A DNA stretch of 64,000 nucleotides, taken from Cyclobacteriaceae bacterium. GTDB lineage: Bacteria > Bacteroidota > Bacteroidia > Cytophagales > Cyclobacteriaceae. Below are positions 26,375-34,549 of the stretch, piece after piece. Every line of letters begins with the position of its first letter. Positions within the stretch are counted from its first letter, which is position 1. Where the stretch lies: positions 1 to 64,000 of the forward strand of contig JALSJD010000100.1 of the NCBI GenBank assembly GCA_026989535.1, in the 5' to 3' direction. Below the pieces are notes generated by a model that saw only the letters and a list, made by a program, of their open reading frames with translations, did no database searches and was not told the DNA's origin. A program made the translations under genes and the position numbers.

Positions 26375-26806
26375 CTATCTGAATACAATTTTACCTTTAG
26401 GGCTTGGTGAAATTCTTTTAAGGTATAGCTCAGATTTTGAGAGTCGTTTAATTTTGTAAACCGTATTCTCTAACCTATTGGTAGCATCTCTTGCATCGTG
26501 TATTAGAAGAAGTTCTTTTCCATTAAGTACCCATTTGCCCGACATATACTCATAATCGTTATTCTTATAGCCGAATTTATGATCAATCCCCATCGAAAAT
26601 TCATTACCAACCTCCAAACGAAAGCCATCCATTTTCTTAAGTTTTCCTAGTTTCTTACGCTTTACCTCAACAATAGTCCACTTTTTAGAAGATAAAATAC
26701 TCTCTTGCTGGCGTTTGTTTCGTTCTTGTGCTTGCGAGGTTGTGTTACTAAAAATACTTGCAACGAGTAAAACACTTGCTATTTTAAGAAGTTTAGAAGT
26801 TTTCAT
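26375..26806 (-). CDS. Small secreted protein, lipocalin-like fold possible
   Basis: 143-residue exported protein with a signal peptide (to about QAQ26) and no recognised domain. The mature part alternates short beta-strand-like stretches (KKWTIVEVKRKKLGK, YMSGKWVLNGKELLLIHDARD, YKIKRLSKSELYLKR), a pattern common in lipocalin-like Bacteroidota proteins. The ATG at 26806 is used; the upstream in-frame codon is TTG. It lies 43 bp before lpoB, so it is probably the first gene of the three-gene set. Confidence 0.6.
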   Translation of the reverse strand: MKTSKLLKIASVLLVASIFSNTTSQAQERNKRQQESILSSKKWTIVEVKRKKLGKLKKMDGFRLEVGNEFSMGIDHKFGYKNNDYEYMSGKWVLNGKELLLIHDARDATNRLENTVYKIKRLSKSELYLKRISPSPKGKIVFR

Positions 26807-26861
26807 GGCGTTCAATTTATGGTGTAAATTTCGATTTTGTACAATAGAATAACGAACAAAA

Positions 26862-27623
26862 TCAAATTATTTTATCAATAAAGCGTACTTCTTCGTTTTT
26901 TTCTACTGCTTTTATAAAAGCACTTCCAATAATCGCGCCATTTGAGTATTTATTAGCTTCCTCTACCATTTTTTTTGATGAAATACCGAAACCAATCATA
27001 GTAGGCGAGCTTAATTTCATTTTTTGAATACGTTTAAAATACTTGATTTGAACTGCACTAAAACCACTTGCGTTAGCCCCGGTAAGTGAGTTATCAGAAA
27101 CAATGTATAAAAATGAAGTGCAGGCAATATCTAATAATTTAATTCGCTGTTCGCTTGTTTGGGGTGTAATTAAAAAAGAAATTTTTACTTGATACTGCGC
27201 AAACAAACGTCTATACTTTTGTTGATATACCTCCATTGGTAAGTCTGGAATAATGAGCCCATCTACCCCTGCTTTAGCGCATTGTTGCAAAAACGGGGCT
27301 ACACCAAATTGCAATAATTGGTTAAAATAACCCATTATTATTAACGGTATTGAGGAGGAGAACTTACGTATTTCAGCCGCCTGATTAAAAATTAAATCCA
27401 TTGTAATTCCATTACTCAAGGCAATAGCACTTGCTTTTTGTATTGCCTCTCCTTCGGCTAGTGGGTCTGAGCTTGGCATACCAATCTCAATTATGTTAAC
27501 ACCTTGATTTATAAGCTCTTTAGCTATATCAGGTAAACTATTAATTTGCGGATAACCTGCCGTGATAAATATATTAATCCGGCTTTCTTTTTGTTCAAAT
27601 ACGTGGTCTATTCTTTTTTCCAT
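26862..27623 (-). CDS. trpA: Tryptophan synthase alpha chain
   Basis: 253-residue TIM-barrel enzyme that cleaves indole-3-glycerol phosphate to indole and glyceraldehyde 3-phosphate, passing indole to TrpB. The catalytic Glu is in NIIEIGMPSSDPLAEG and the phosphate-binding loops are MIGFGISSK and GAIIGSAF. It starts 29 bp inside the end of the TrpF-TrpB fusion and is the last gene of the trp operon. Confidence 0.95.
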   Translation of the reverse strand: MEKRIDHVFEQKESRINIFITAGYPQINSLPDIAKELINQGVNIIEIGMPSSDPLAEGEAIQKASAIALSNGITMDLIFNQAAEIRKFSSSIPLIIMGYFNQLLQFGVAPFLQQCAKAGVDGLIIPDLPMEVYQQKYRRLFAQYQVKISFLITPQTSEQRIKLLDIACTSFLYIVSDNSLTGANASGFSAVQIKYFKRIQKMKLSSPTMIGFGISSKKMVEEANKYSNGAIIGSAFIKAVEKNEEVRFIDKII

Positions 27624-29421
27624 TCTTAAAGTGTTTCATATAGGTAGCCATATCTTTATCTCCTCTACCCGATAAATTTATAACAACTGTATCGGTTGGG
27701 TTAAATTGTATTTTTTCAAGTGCTGCTATGGCATGAGCCGATTCCAGTGCGGGAATTATGCCCTCTAGCCTTGTTAATAACTCTGCAGCCACCAACGCTT
27801 CCGCATCTGTAGCATCCAACCCGATACCCCTTTTATTAGTAAGCAGTTCGGCAAGCATGGGCCCTATGCCGGGGTAATCGAGCCCGGCAGATATAGAAAA
27901 TGGTTCTATTATTTGCCCTTCGGATGTTTGCATAACCAAAGTTTTGTTGCCGTGTATTACACCCACACTGCCCAATTGAAAAGTAGCAGCCGACTTGCCC
28001 GAATGAACCCCTTTACCTGCGGCTTCTACTGCCACTAGTTTTACGTCCTCATTATCAATAAAATGATAGAACGCACCTGCTGCATTGCTGCCACCTCCCA
28101 CACAGGCAATCACGTAGTCAGGCTGTTCAATGTTGTTTTCAGTGTTTAGTTGCTCCTTTATTTCCTTACTAATAACTGCCTGTAAACGAGCTACTAAATC
28201 AGGGTATGGGTGTGGCCCTACCACCGAACCAATTAAATAATAGGTTTCAGGGTTGGCTATCCAGTACCGAATGGCTTCATTGGTGGCATCTTTTAAAGTT
28301 TTACTGCCAGATGTGGCCGGTATTACTTCGGCTCCAAGCATTTTCATTCGGGCCACATTGGGTGCTTGTCTTTCAATGTCTAGCTCACCCATAAATACCT
28401 TGCAGGGCAATCCAAATAAGGCACAAGCAGTTGCCGTGGCAACCCCATGCTGCCCTGCTCCTGTTTCGGCAATTATGCTGGTTTTGCCCATTTTTATGGC
28501 AAGCAATATTTGCCCCAAGGCATTATTTATTTTGTGAGCACCCGTATGATTTAAGTCCTCACGCTTAAGAAAAATGGTTACACCGTATTTAGTAGATAAG
28601 TTCTTGGCCTTGTAAAGAGGTGTGGGCCTGCCCACATAATTTTTTAGCAAGCCTGCCAATTCATTTTGGTAACTTTTAGAGGCTAAAATTGTGAGGTAAT
28701 TCGCCTTTAACTCTTCTACATTTTTGTGCAGCATTTCTGGAATAAATGCTCCTCCAAATGCTCCATAAAATCCATCTTTTGTGGGGTGTTTTGAATTTAC
28801 TCGGGTAACAGTAGTTATAAATAAAGAAAGTACTTCTATGTTTTTAATACCTGGCTCAGTTTCGAATCGGCTGTTTACATCTATACCCATAAGCATTGGG
28901 TGGTTTAACTTTCTAATTTTTTGGGCATCTTCAGGACCAATTCCGCCACTTAAAAAGAATGGCTTATCGATCGTGTAGTTGTTGAGCATGTTCCAATCAA
29001 ACTTTTTGCCACTGCCGCCATAGGTAGCAGAGCTGGTATCAAATAAAAATTTAGAACACACTGGTAAATAAGCACTTAATGACCTAAAGTTAAAGTTATT
29101 ATGTACCTGAAATGCTTTAAATACGGGTTTTACTTTACTGACTTTTTGGCAAAAACCATGCGTTTCATCTCCATGCAGCTGAATAATGTCTAACTTATAA
29201 TCCCGCACTTTTTTTTGGATAAAACGTACCGATACATTTACAAACACCCCTACTCTTTTGGCTTTGCAGCCCTCAACCTTAGGAACAAATGCGGGGCTTT
29301 CAACCAATCGTTTTGACTCATCATAAAAAATAAACCCAACATAATCAGGGTTTAAACTACAGACCTGTTGCAAGTTATTTGCCTCTGTGTTACCACATAC
29401 TTTCACTTTCAATTGTCTCAT
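27595..29421 (-). CDS. trpFB: Bifunctional phosphoribosylanthranilate isomerase / tryptophan synthase beta chain (TrpF-TrpB fusion)
   Basis: 608 residues in one frame. TrpF occupies about 1-205: catalytic Cys in KVCGNTE, Asp in LFDTSSATYGGSGKKFDW, and the phosphate loop FLSGGIGPEDA. TrpB occupies about 212-600: it begins GFYGAFGGAFIPEML, carries the PLP lysine in NHTGAHKINNALGQ, the GETGAGQHG-like AETGAGQHGVATA and the GGGSNA loop. Both active sites look intact. There is only a very short linker between them, so the domains are directly joined. It overlaps trpC by 4 bp and trpA by 29 bp. TrpF and TrpB catalyse non-consecutive steps, so the fusion is not for simple channelling. Confidence 0.93.
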   Translation of the reverse strand: MRQLKVKVCGNTEANNLQQVCSLNPDYVGFIFYDESKRLVESPAFVPKVEGCKAKRVGVFVNVSVRFIQKKVRDYKLDIIQLHGDETHGFCQKVSKVKPVFKAFQVHNNFNFRSLSAYLPVCSKFLFDTSSATYGGSGKKFDWNMLNNYTIDKPFFLSGGIGPEDAQKIRKLNHPMLMGIDVNSRFETEPGIKNIEVLSLFITTVTRVNSKHPTKDGFYGAFGGAFIPEMLHKNVEELKANYLTILASKSYQNELAGLLKNYVGRPTPLYKAKNLSTKYGVTIFLKREDLNHTGAHKINNALGQILLAIKMGKTSIIAETGAGQHGVATATACALFGLPCKVFMGELDIERQAPNVARMKMLGAEVIPATSGSKTLKDATNEAIRYWIANPETYYLIGSVVGPHPYPDLVARLQAVISKEIKEQLNTENNIEQPDYVIACVGGGSNAAGAFYHFIDNEDVKLVAVEAAGKGVHSGKSAATFQLGSVGVIHGNKTLVMQTSEGQIIEPFSISAGLDYPGIGPMLAELLTNKRGIGLDATDAEALVAAELLTRLEGIIPALESAHAIAALEKIQFNPTDTVVINLSGRGDKDMATYMKHFKNGKKNRPRI

Positions 29422-30218
29422 CTTTTTAGTAAGTTTTGCAACCTCTTGTTAAATTCGATAAATGCCACAATGGGTTCTTGTTGTTTCATAAAATATTCTC
29501 CCATTAAAAATCCTTTAAACCCTTCCGAAAGAAGCTGCTCAATTTCGGTAATACTGGATAAACCACTTTCTGAAATTAGCGGAAAGTCTGTATTTCCTAA
29601 CTGGTTTTTAATTTTAATCGACTGGTTAATATCTACTTCAAATGTTTTTAGATTTCTATTATTCACTCCTACCACATTTTCCTCTCCACATAATTTATCA
29701 ATTTCATGGCTATTATGCAATTCAATAAGCACTTCTAACTTTAAACGATGCGCCAGTCTTGTAAAGTTCTTAATCTCTTGAGCCGTAAGTACTGCTGCAA
29801 TTAATAAGATAACATCCGCCCCCATCGCCTTGGATTGGTAAATTTGATATTCATCAATAATAAATTCTTTGCGTAGCAACGGTTTATTCGTAGCTTTTCT
29901 TGCCATCGAAAAATCGGTGTCTTGGGCTTTAAAATAGTCAACATCTGTAAGCACCGAAATACCAACTGCACCATTTGTATCATAGCCTTTTATAATGTCT
30001 GCAGGGTTTACCTCCTCATTTATAATACCTTTAGAAGGAGAAGCACGTTTAAATTCTGCTATTATACCAGGTTGTAATCGTAAGCTGGCTGCCAACGACC
30101 TTATAGGTACACCATTAGTTTCGATAATCTTTTGCAAGCCATTAGTAGTAAGCAGGTTTTTAGCTTGTGCCACCTCTTGCTTTTTAGTTGCTACAATTTT
30201 GTTGAGTATATTAGCCAT
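29418..30218 (-). CDS. trpC: Indole-3-glycerol phosphate synthase
   Basis: 266-residue TIM-barrel enzyme that closes the indole ring of CdRP. Conserved motifs are IIAEFKRASPSKG, LLRKEFIIDEYQIYQ, VLIELHNSHEIDK and VGVNNRNLKTFEVD, with SESGLSS near the C-terminus. It overlaps trpD by 8 bp and the fusion gene by 4 bp, so it is translationally coupled with both. Confidence 0.95.
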   Translation of the reverse strand: MANILNKIVATKKQEVAQAKNLLTTNGLQKIIETNGVPIRSLAASLRLQPGIIAEFKRASPSKGIINEEVNPADIIKGYDTNGAVGISVLTDVDYFKAQDTDFSMARKATNKPLLRKEFIIDEYQIYQSKAMGADVILLIAAVLTAQEIKNFTRLAHRLKLEVLIELHNSHEIDKLCGEENVVGVNNRNLKTFEVDINQSIKIKNQLGNTDFPLISESGLSSITEIEQLLSEGFKGFLMGEYFMKQQEPIVAFIEFNKRLQNLLKR

Positions 30219-31203
30219 TAATCAACGTATTAAAATTTGATTCTGCGTTACCGCTTAAAAGGCTCTCTTTTGCTTCGAGCAGGCAATCTTCCAATTTTTT
30301 AGCTGTATCAAAAGTATTGATGGCCAATGCAGCATTGGTTAGCACTGCTGTATTTTGGGCATCTGACCCCTTACCACTTAACACCATTTTAAATATATCC
30401 GCAGCAGCTTCTAATGTTTCGCCACCATGCAAATCAGCAGCCTTTAACGAAATTTTACACAGCAAATCTTGAGGTGTTTTTATGCCATCAAACGAGTTGG
30501 AAATTATTCTGGTGTCATCGGTTAAGGTTATTTCATCATAGCCATCTAAACTATGCACAATGGTATATTGTTTATCAGATTGCTGAAAAAGGTATTGATA
30601 TTGCCGTGCTACCTGCAAATTATACACGCCCACCATTTGATACCTAGGTTGTGCAGGGTTAACTAAAGGCCCCAACATGTTAAAGAATGTTTTAATGCCC
30701 AAGTTTTTACGAATGCCTCCAACCTCTTTTAGTGCCGGATGAAATAAAGGAGCATGAATAAACGTTAGGTTGCATACGCTTAATTGCTGTGCCAGTATAT
30801 TGCTATTAGTGCTAAACGTGTAACCGAGCTGCTCTAACACATTAGAAGAACCGCTGACACTTGTAACCCCGTAATTGCCATGCTTGGCTACTTTATAGCC
30901 CGCACCTGCTACAACCACAGCCGTAAGTGTAGATATGTTAAAGGTGTTTTTACCATCGCCTCCGGTACCACATAAATCTATGGCGTTAGAGGCATCTAAA
31001 TTTAAGGAAACGGCTAATTCTAACAGGGCTTTTCTAAAACCGGATAACTCTTGTGTAGTGATGGGTTTGTACCAAAAATGGGTTATAAAAGCTGTTATTT
31101 GTACTGGGCTGTATTGCCCATGACCGATGCCTTTCATTATCTCAAAAGCTTCTAATTCGGTTAAGCTATTGCCTGCTAATAAAAATTTTAGTGTTTCCTT
31201 CAT
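30211..31203 (-). CDS. trpD: Anthranilate phosphoribosyltransferase
   Basis: 330-residue enzyme transferring the phosphoribosyl group of PRPP to anthranilate. Diagnostic motifs: DLCGTGGDGKNTFNIST, KHGNYGVTSVSGSSNVLEQLG and FNMLGPLVNPAQPRYQMVGVY. The length is typical. It is 21 bp downstream of trpG and overlaps trpC by 8 bp. Confidence 0.95.
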   Translation of the reverse strand: MKETLKFLLAGNSLTELEAFEIMKGIGHGQYSPVQITAFITHFWYKPITTQELSGFRKALLELAVSLNLDASNAIDLCGTGGDGKNTFNISTLTAVVVAGAGYKVAKHGNYGVTSVSGSSNVLEQLGYTFSTNSNILAQQLSVCNLTFIHAPLFHPALKEVGGIRKNLGIKTFFNMLGPLVNPAQPRYQMVGVYNLQVARQYQYLFQQSDKQYTIVHSLDGYDEITLTDDTRIISNSFDGIKTPQDLLCKISLKAADLHGGETLEAAADIFKMVLSGKGSDAQNTAVLTNAALAINTFDTAKKLEDCLLEAKESLLSGNAESNFNTLING

Positions 31204-31224
31204 CTATGTTTTAACTTATATGCT

Positions 31225-31794
31225 TTAACTTAAAAAATTAGAAATTATCTGTTTCCCATCTTTGGTTAAAATAGATTCAGGATGAAATTGCACGCCCAAT
31301 ATTGGCAATGATTTATGCCTTAACCCCATAATTTCATTATTAGGCCCTTTGCAAATAATAGCTAACTCTTTCGGAAAATTTACTTTATTCACAATCCAAG
31401 AGTGATACCTGCCTGCTTCAAATCCTGTAGGAATACCTTTAAAAAGTGAATCTTCTTTGGTAATGGTTATTTTATCACTAACGCCATGATACACCTTATC
31501 TAAATTAACTAATGAGCCTCCAAAATGTTCTGCAATGGCTTGTTGCCCCAAGCACACCCCTAATGTGGCAATTTTTAGGTTGGCTAGTTCGGCTATGGCT
31601 TCTTTTAGCTCACCTGCTTCATTGGGCAATCCAGGACCGGGGGATAAAATAACATGGGTATAATTAGATAAATTTATTTTATCCAATACATCGTTTCTAA
31701 CCACTCTGGGTCTTTCTCCTACTATTTCCTCTACCAATTGAACCAAGTTGTAGGTAAACGAATCGTAATTATCAATGATTAAAACTTTTATCAT
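31225..31794 (-). CDS. trpG: Anthranilate synthase component II (glutamine amidotransferase)
   Basis: 189-residue class I glutamine amidotransferase subunit that supplies ammonia to TrpE. The catalytic triad is visible: Cys in LGVCLGQQAIAEHFGG and His/Glu in GVQFHPESILT. It overlaps the trpE stop by 4 bp (ATGA). Without a pabA in this window it could also serve p-aminobenzoate synthesis, but that cannot be judged here. Confidence 0.94.
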   Translation of the reverse strand: MIKVLIIDNYDSFTYNLVQLVEEIVGERPRVVRNDVLDKINLSNYTHVILSPGPGLPNEAGELKEAIAELANLKIATLGVCLGQQAIAEHFGGSLVNLDKVYHGVSDKITITKEDSLFKGIPTGFEAGRYHSWIVNKVNFPKELAIICKGPNNEIMGLRHKSLPILGVQFHPESILTKDGKQIISNFLS

Positions 31795-33131
31795 ATCTGT
31801 TCTGCCAGCTCAATGGCTTGGTTTATAGCTCCTAATTTATTTTCTACTTCTTGCAACTCATTTTCCTCCACAGAATCGATTACAATTCCTGCACCTGCCT
31901 GGTAGTGCAACGTATTATTTTTACTCATTAGGCTACGAATCATAATGGCCATATTTAGGTCGCCTTTAAAATTAATATAACCAATAGTACCTCCATAAAA
32001 ACCCCTGGTTTGTTTTTCGTAAGTTGTAATTAATTCTACTGCTTTAAATTTAGGTGCTCCTGACAGGGTGCCTGCTGGAAAAGAATGAGCCAAAGCCTTA
32101 ATGGGGCTTGATTCTGCTCTTAAATTTCCTTTAATAATAGACACAAGGTGAATTACGTGGCTAAAGTGTTGCAGGTGTTTTTCTTTATCAACAACTACTT
32201 GTTTGCACGATTTTGAAAGATCGTTACGTGCTAAATCTACCAACATCGCATGCTCTGCGTTTTCTTTGGGATCAACTTTTAACCTTTCGGCAGCGGCCTC
32301 GTCTTCCACATCCTCCCCTGTTCTTTTTACTGTGCCGGCAATCGGATGTATTTCAGCCTTTTGGTCTTTAACAATAATTTGCGCTTCGGGCGAGGAACCC
32401 ATTAATTTAAAGCTGCCAAAATCAAAGTAAAATAAATAGGGCGAAGGATTAATGGAGCGCAAAGCACGATATACATTAAATTCATCACCCTGAAAAGCTC
32501 TTTGGTATGGCCTTGATAGTACCAATTGAAAAACATCTCCTCTTTTACAATGCTGCTTGGCTTTGGTTACTAACTCCTTGAACTCATTAGTAGAAATTGA
32601 GCTCTGCTTATTTTGTGCGGCAAAATCAAATTGCGCTCCATTTAATTGATTTATCATTTTTTTAATAGGCTCAATATTGCTTGCTTCCGCAGGGTCGAGC
32701 TTATTTTCGATGATATGCAGCTTGCTATTAAAGTGGTCGAATGCAATTATGTACTTATAATACGTAAACTTAATTTCAGGAATATCAGAAGGGTTTATTG
32801 TACTGTATGAATCGAAATACCGCACAGATTCGAACGACAAATACCCAAAAGCACCATTAAATACGCTGGCTAACACGCTATCTGTTATAAGGTTGTATTT
32901 GTTGGTAAACGATTCTAATTTTTCAATTACATTTTTTTGATTACCCTCAATTACCAAGGAATCAAGTGGGTGGAATGCAATAAAAGAATAGCTGTTTTCT
33001 TTGCCTTGGTAATCGGAGCTTTCGAGCAATGCAGATACGGGGTACTGCTCTCGAATTTTAAGATAAACACTTACTGGAGTAACGAGGTCACCTAGTTGGG
33101 TGTAAATTTGGGAATATATTTTTGGTTTCAT
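31791..33131 (-). CDS. trpE: Anthranilate synthase component I
   Basis: 446-residue chorismate-utilising enzyme converting chorismate to anthranilate with TrpG. Conserved C-terminal motifs: GDVFQLVLSRPYQRAF, SPEAQIIV, HPIAGTVKRTGEDVEDE, ERLKVDPKENAEHAMLVDLARNDL, and SFPAGTLSGAPKFKAVE, followed by GFYGGTIGYI. The N-terminal region includes LESSDYQGKENSYSF, where the LLES tryptophan feedback element is found in TrpE. The ATG at 33131 lies 17 bp after the T-run of a terminator hairpin and downstream of a Trp-rich leader peptide. Confidence 0.95.
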   Translation of the reverse strand: MKPKIYSQIYTQLGDLVTPVSVYLKIREQYPVSALLESSDYQGKENSYSFIAFHPLDSLVIEGNQKNVIEKLESFTNKYNLITDSVLASVFNGAFGYLSFESVRYFDSYSTINPSDIPEIKFTYYKYIIAFDHFNSKLHIIENKLDPAEASNIEPIKKMINQLNGAQFDFAAQNKQSSISTNEFKELVTKAKQHCKRGDVFQLVLSRPYQRAFQGDEFNVYRALRSINPSPYLFYFDFGSFKLMGSSPEAQIIVKDQKAEIHPIAGTVKRTGEDVEDEAAAERLKVDPKENAEHAMLVDLARNDLSKSCKQVVVDKEKHLQHFSHVIHLVSIIKGNLRAESSPIKALAHSFPAGTLSGAPKFKAVELITTYEKQTRGFYGGTIGYINFKGDLNMAIMIRSLMSKNNTLHYQAGAGIVIDSVEENELQEVENKLGAINQAIELAEQI

Positions 33132-33147
33132 TTTAAAAATTAGTCAT

Positions 33148-33177
33148 AAAAAAAGCCTGCTGAGTGTATCAGCAGGC
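33148..33177 (-). terminator. trp attenuator terminator
   Basis: On the minus strand: GCCTGCTGA, loop TACAC, TCAGCAGGC, followed directly by seven T (33154-33148), 17 bp ahead of the trpE start. A perfect 9-bp stem plus U-tract placed between the leader peptide and the first structural gene is the hallmark of an attenuator. The hairpin loop and 3' arm (CACTCA, 33166-33161) can instead pair with TGAGTG at 33213-33208, overlapping the leader stop codon, giving a candidate antiterminator. Confidence 0.75.
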
Positions 33178-33206
33178 CTATGTATTTTTACAAACGGACG
33201 TTACTT

Positions 33207-33263
33207 TCACTCACTTTGTGTAATTAAAAGCCACCTCCAATTTGTAGTTATTGCCGTATTCAT
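33207..33263 (-). CDS. trpL: trp operon leader peptide
   Basis: 18-codon frame MNTAITTNWRWLLITQSE with Trp at positions 9 and 11, ending in TGA 30 bp before the terminator stem. Two of 18 residues being Trp immediately upstream of trpE, with a terminator and a mutually exclusive pairing that overlaps the leader stop, supports ribosome-mediated attenuation: a ribosome stalled at the Trp codons leaves the antiterminator free, while one reaching the stop codon covers it. It is too short to be caught by standard gene calling. A -7 box TACATTTG lies 4 bp upstream of its ATG, so it may be translated from a leaderless or nearly leaderless mRNA. Confidence 0.7.
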   Translation of the reverse strand: MNTAITTNWRWLLITQSE

Positions 33264-33267
33264 ACAG

Positions 33268-33299
33268 CAAATGTAAGTTTATTATTTAGTAAGTAACAA
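33268..33299 (-). promoter_or_regulatory. Putative trp operon promoter
   Basis: Minus strand TTG (33299-33297), 21-bp spacer, TACATTTG (33275-33268), matching the Bacteroidota TTTG/TAnnTTTG promoter consensus. Transcription would begin at about 33264-33261, at or next to the trpL ATG. Confidence 0.6.
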
Positions 33300-33372
33300 G
33301 AAACTATGCAAGATTGTTTAAAATTCCTTACTCCTCCCGCAGATTACGCTGACGAACGCAGACCCTATGAGT

Positions 33373-33630
33373 GCCTGTCCATAAAGTCAATGTTTTCAGA
33401 AATAACAAATGACAATATTCAAATCAATGTCGTTTAGTTAAGCTTTCCGTCACTGCGATCCGCCATTTGGAGAAGCAGTCTGTTCAGCTTAACCCTGTAG
33501 TCTTCAAATTAGAGATTGCTTCGTTCCTCGCAAAGACGTTTTGGCTTAACTAAACGACATTGATATGCAAATAGCAAATACATGCCAAAATGCAATCGCC
33601 TAAACACCAAACACTTGCATGGTTTTAAAT
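33373..33630 (+). mobile_element. MITE-like element, copy 2 (interrupted)
   Basis: Left end GCCTGTCCATAAA (33373-33385) plus the family interior (GTCAATGTTTTCAGAAATAA) and, beyond the nested insertion, the shared phrase CGCCTAAACACCAAACACTT (33588-33607). The right inverted end is not found. The sequence TTTCAGCCGGTCGGCAGG at 33644-33661 occurs in reverse orientation inside copy 1. Confidence 0.65.
33424..33563. mobile_element. 140-bp palindrome-ended element nested in the MITE
   Basis: Perfect 20-bp terminal inverted repeats TCAATGTCGTTTAGTTAAGC (33424-33443) and GCTTAACTAAACGACATTGA (33544-33563). The interior holds CACTGCGATCCGCC and GAGATTGCTTCGTTCCTCG, typical Bacteroidota intergenic repeat words. 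No coding frame. No other copy is present in the window. Confidence 0.7.
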
Positions 33631-33663
33631 TTTTATTGTTGAGGTTTCAGCCGGTCGGCAGGT

Positions 33664-33901
33664 ATTTATTAATTGAACATACTGCTTGAGATAATTTTAG
33701 CGCTTTTCTTTTTACTCAGAGAGTCCTCTGCGAGAGACTCTTTCAGAAGCATTATTTTCAGCAGGTATCATTTGATGATACCTATTTATAAATAATTTAG
33801 GTTAAATGAGTGAATGTTAATTCAGAGGGGTGTATTTAGCTTACAATAAATAAACCCTAAAACAATCTACTTGAAACCTAATTGCCTTAATTTTGAAATA
33901 A
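33664..33901. repeat. Small hairpins upstream of pdxH
   Basis: The stretch contains AGAGTC/GACTCT near 33719-33741 and a perfect 8-bp hairpin AGGTATCA (33763-33770) / TGATACCT (33776-33783). A TAATTTTG box (33888-33895) ends 6 bp before the pdxH ATG but has no well-spaced upstream element. No gene is seen here. Confidence 0.45.
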
Positions 33902-34549
33902 ATGGTAACTAATAAATCAATTGCAGCTATCCGTAAAGACTACTCGGCCAAGAGTTTGTCCAAAACAGATGTGGATAAAAATCCTACAGCCCAATTTAAC
34001 AAATGGTTTAAGGAAGCCATACACGCTGAGGTTGAGGAAGTAAACGCTATGACACTTTCTACAGCCACTAAGCAAGGCAAACCAAGTGCACGAATTGTAT
34101 TATTAAAAGGGATTGATAATAACGGATTTGTATTTTTTACCAATTATAATAGTACCAAAGGGCAGCAATTAGCAGAAAATCCTTTTGCGGCACTTACCTT
34201 TTTTTGGAAAGAATTAGAACGACAGGTACGTATTGAAGGTACGGTACAAAAAATTTCGGAGCAAGACTCAATCACCTATTTTAATTCGCGCCCTTATAAA
34301 AGCAGGGTTGGTGCTTGGGTTTCTAACCAAAGTAAGCCTCTTATTTCAAGAGTAGAATTAATGCGAAAATTTACGTTAAAAGCGGCTACTTTTATTGGAC
34401 AAAAAGTACCCAAGCCTAATTTTTGGGGTGGCTATATTCTTATGCCTACACGCATAGAGTTTTGGCAAGGCAGGCCTAGCCGTTTGCACGATCGGATTAA
34501 TTATAGCTTAGAAAATGGCACGTGGCACGTAGAAAGACTATCGCCTTAA
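33902..34549 (+). CDS. pdxH: Pyridoxamine 5'-phosphate oxidase
   Basis: 215-residue FMN enzyme oxidising pyridoxine or pyridoxamine 5'-phosphate to pyridoxal 5'-phosphate. Conserved features: MTLSTATKQGKPSARIVLLKG (FMN site), GFVFFTNYNSTKGQQLAENP, FWKELERQVRIEGT and the C-terminal EFWQGRPSRLHDRINY. The length matches the family. The following glycosyltransferase gene starts in its stop codon (TAATG), so the two are translationally coupled although functionally unrelated. Confidence 0.95.
   Translation: MVTNKSIAAIRKDYSAKSLSKTDVDKNPTAQFNKWFKEAIHAEVEEVNAMTLSTATKQGKPSARIVLLKGIDNNGFVFFTNYNSTKGQQLAENPFAALTFFWKELERQVRIEGTVQKISEQDSITYFNSRPYKSRVGAWVSNQSKPLISRVELMRKFTLKAATFIGQKVPKPNFWGGYILMPTRIEFWQGRPSRLHDRINYSLENGTWHVERLSP

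Noticed and set aside
33888-33902. TAATTTTG 6 bp upstream of pdxH as a promoter
   Set aside because: No TTTG-type element at a suitable spacing; the closest TTG is only 14 bp away.
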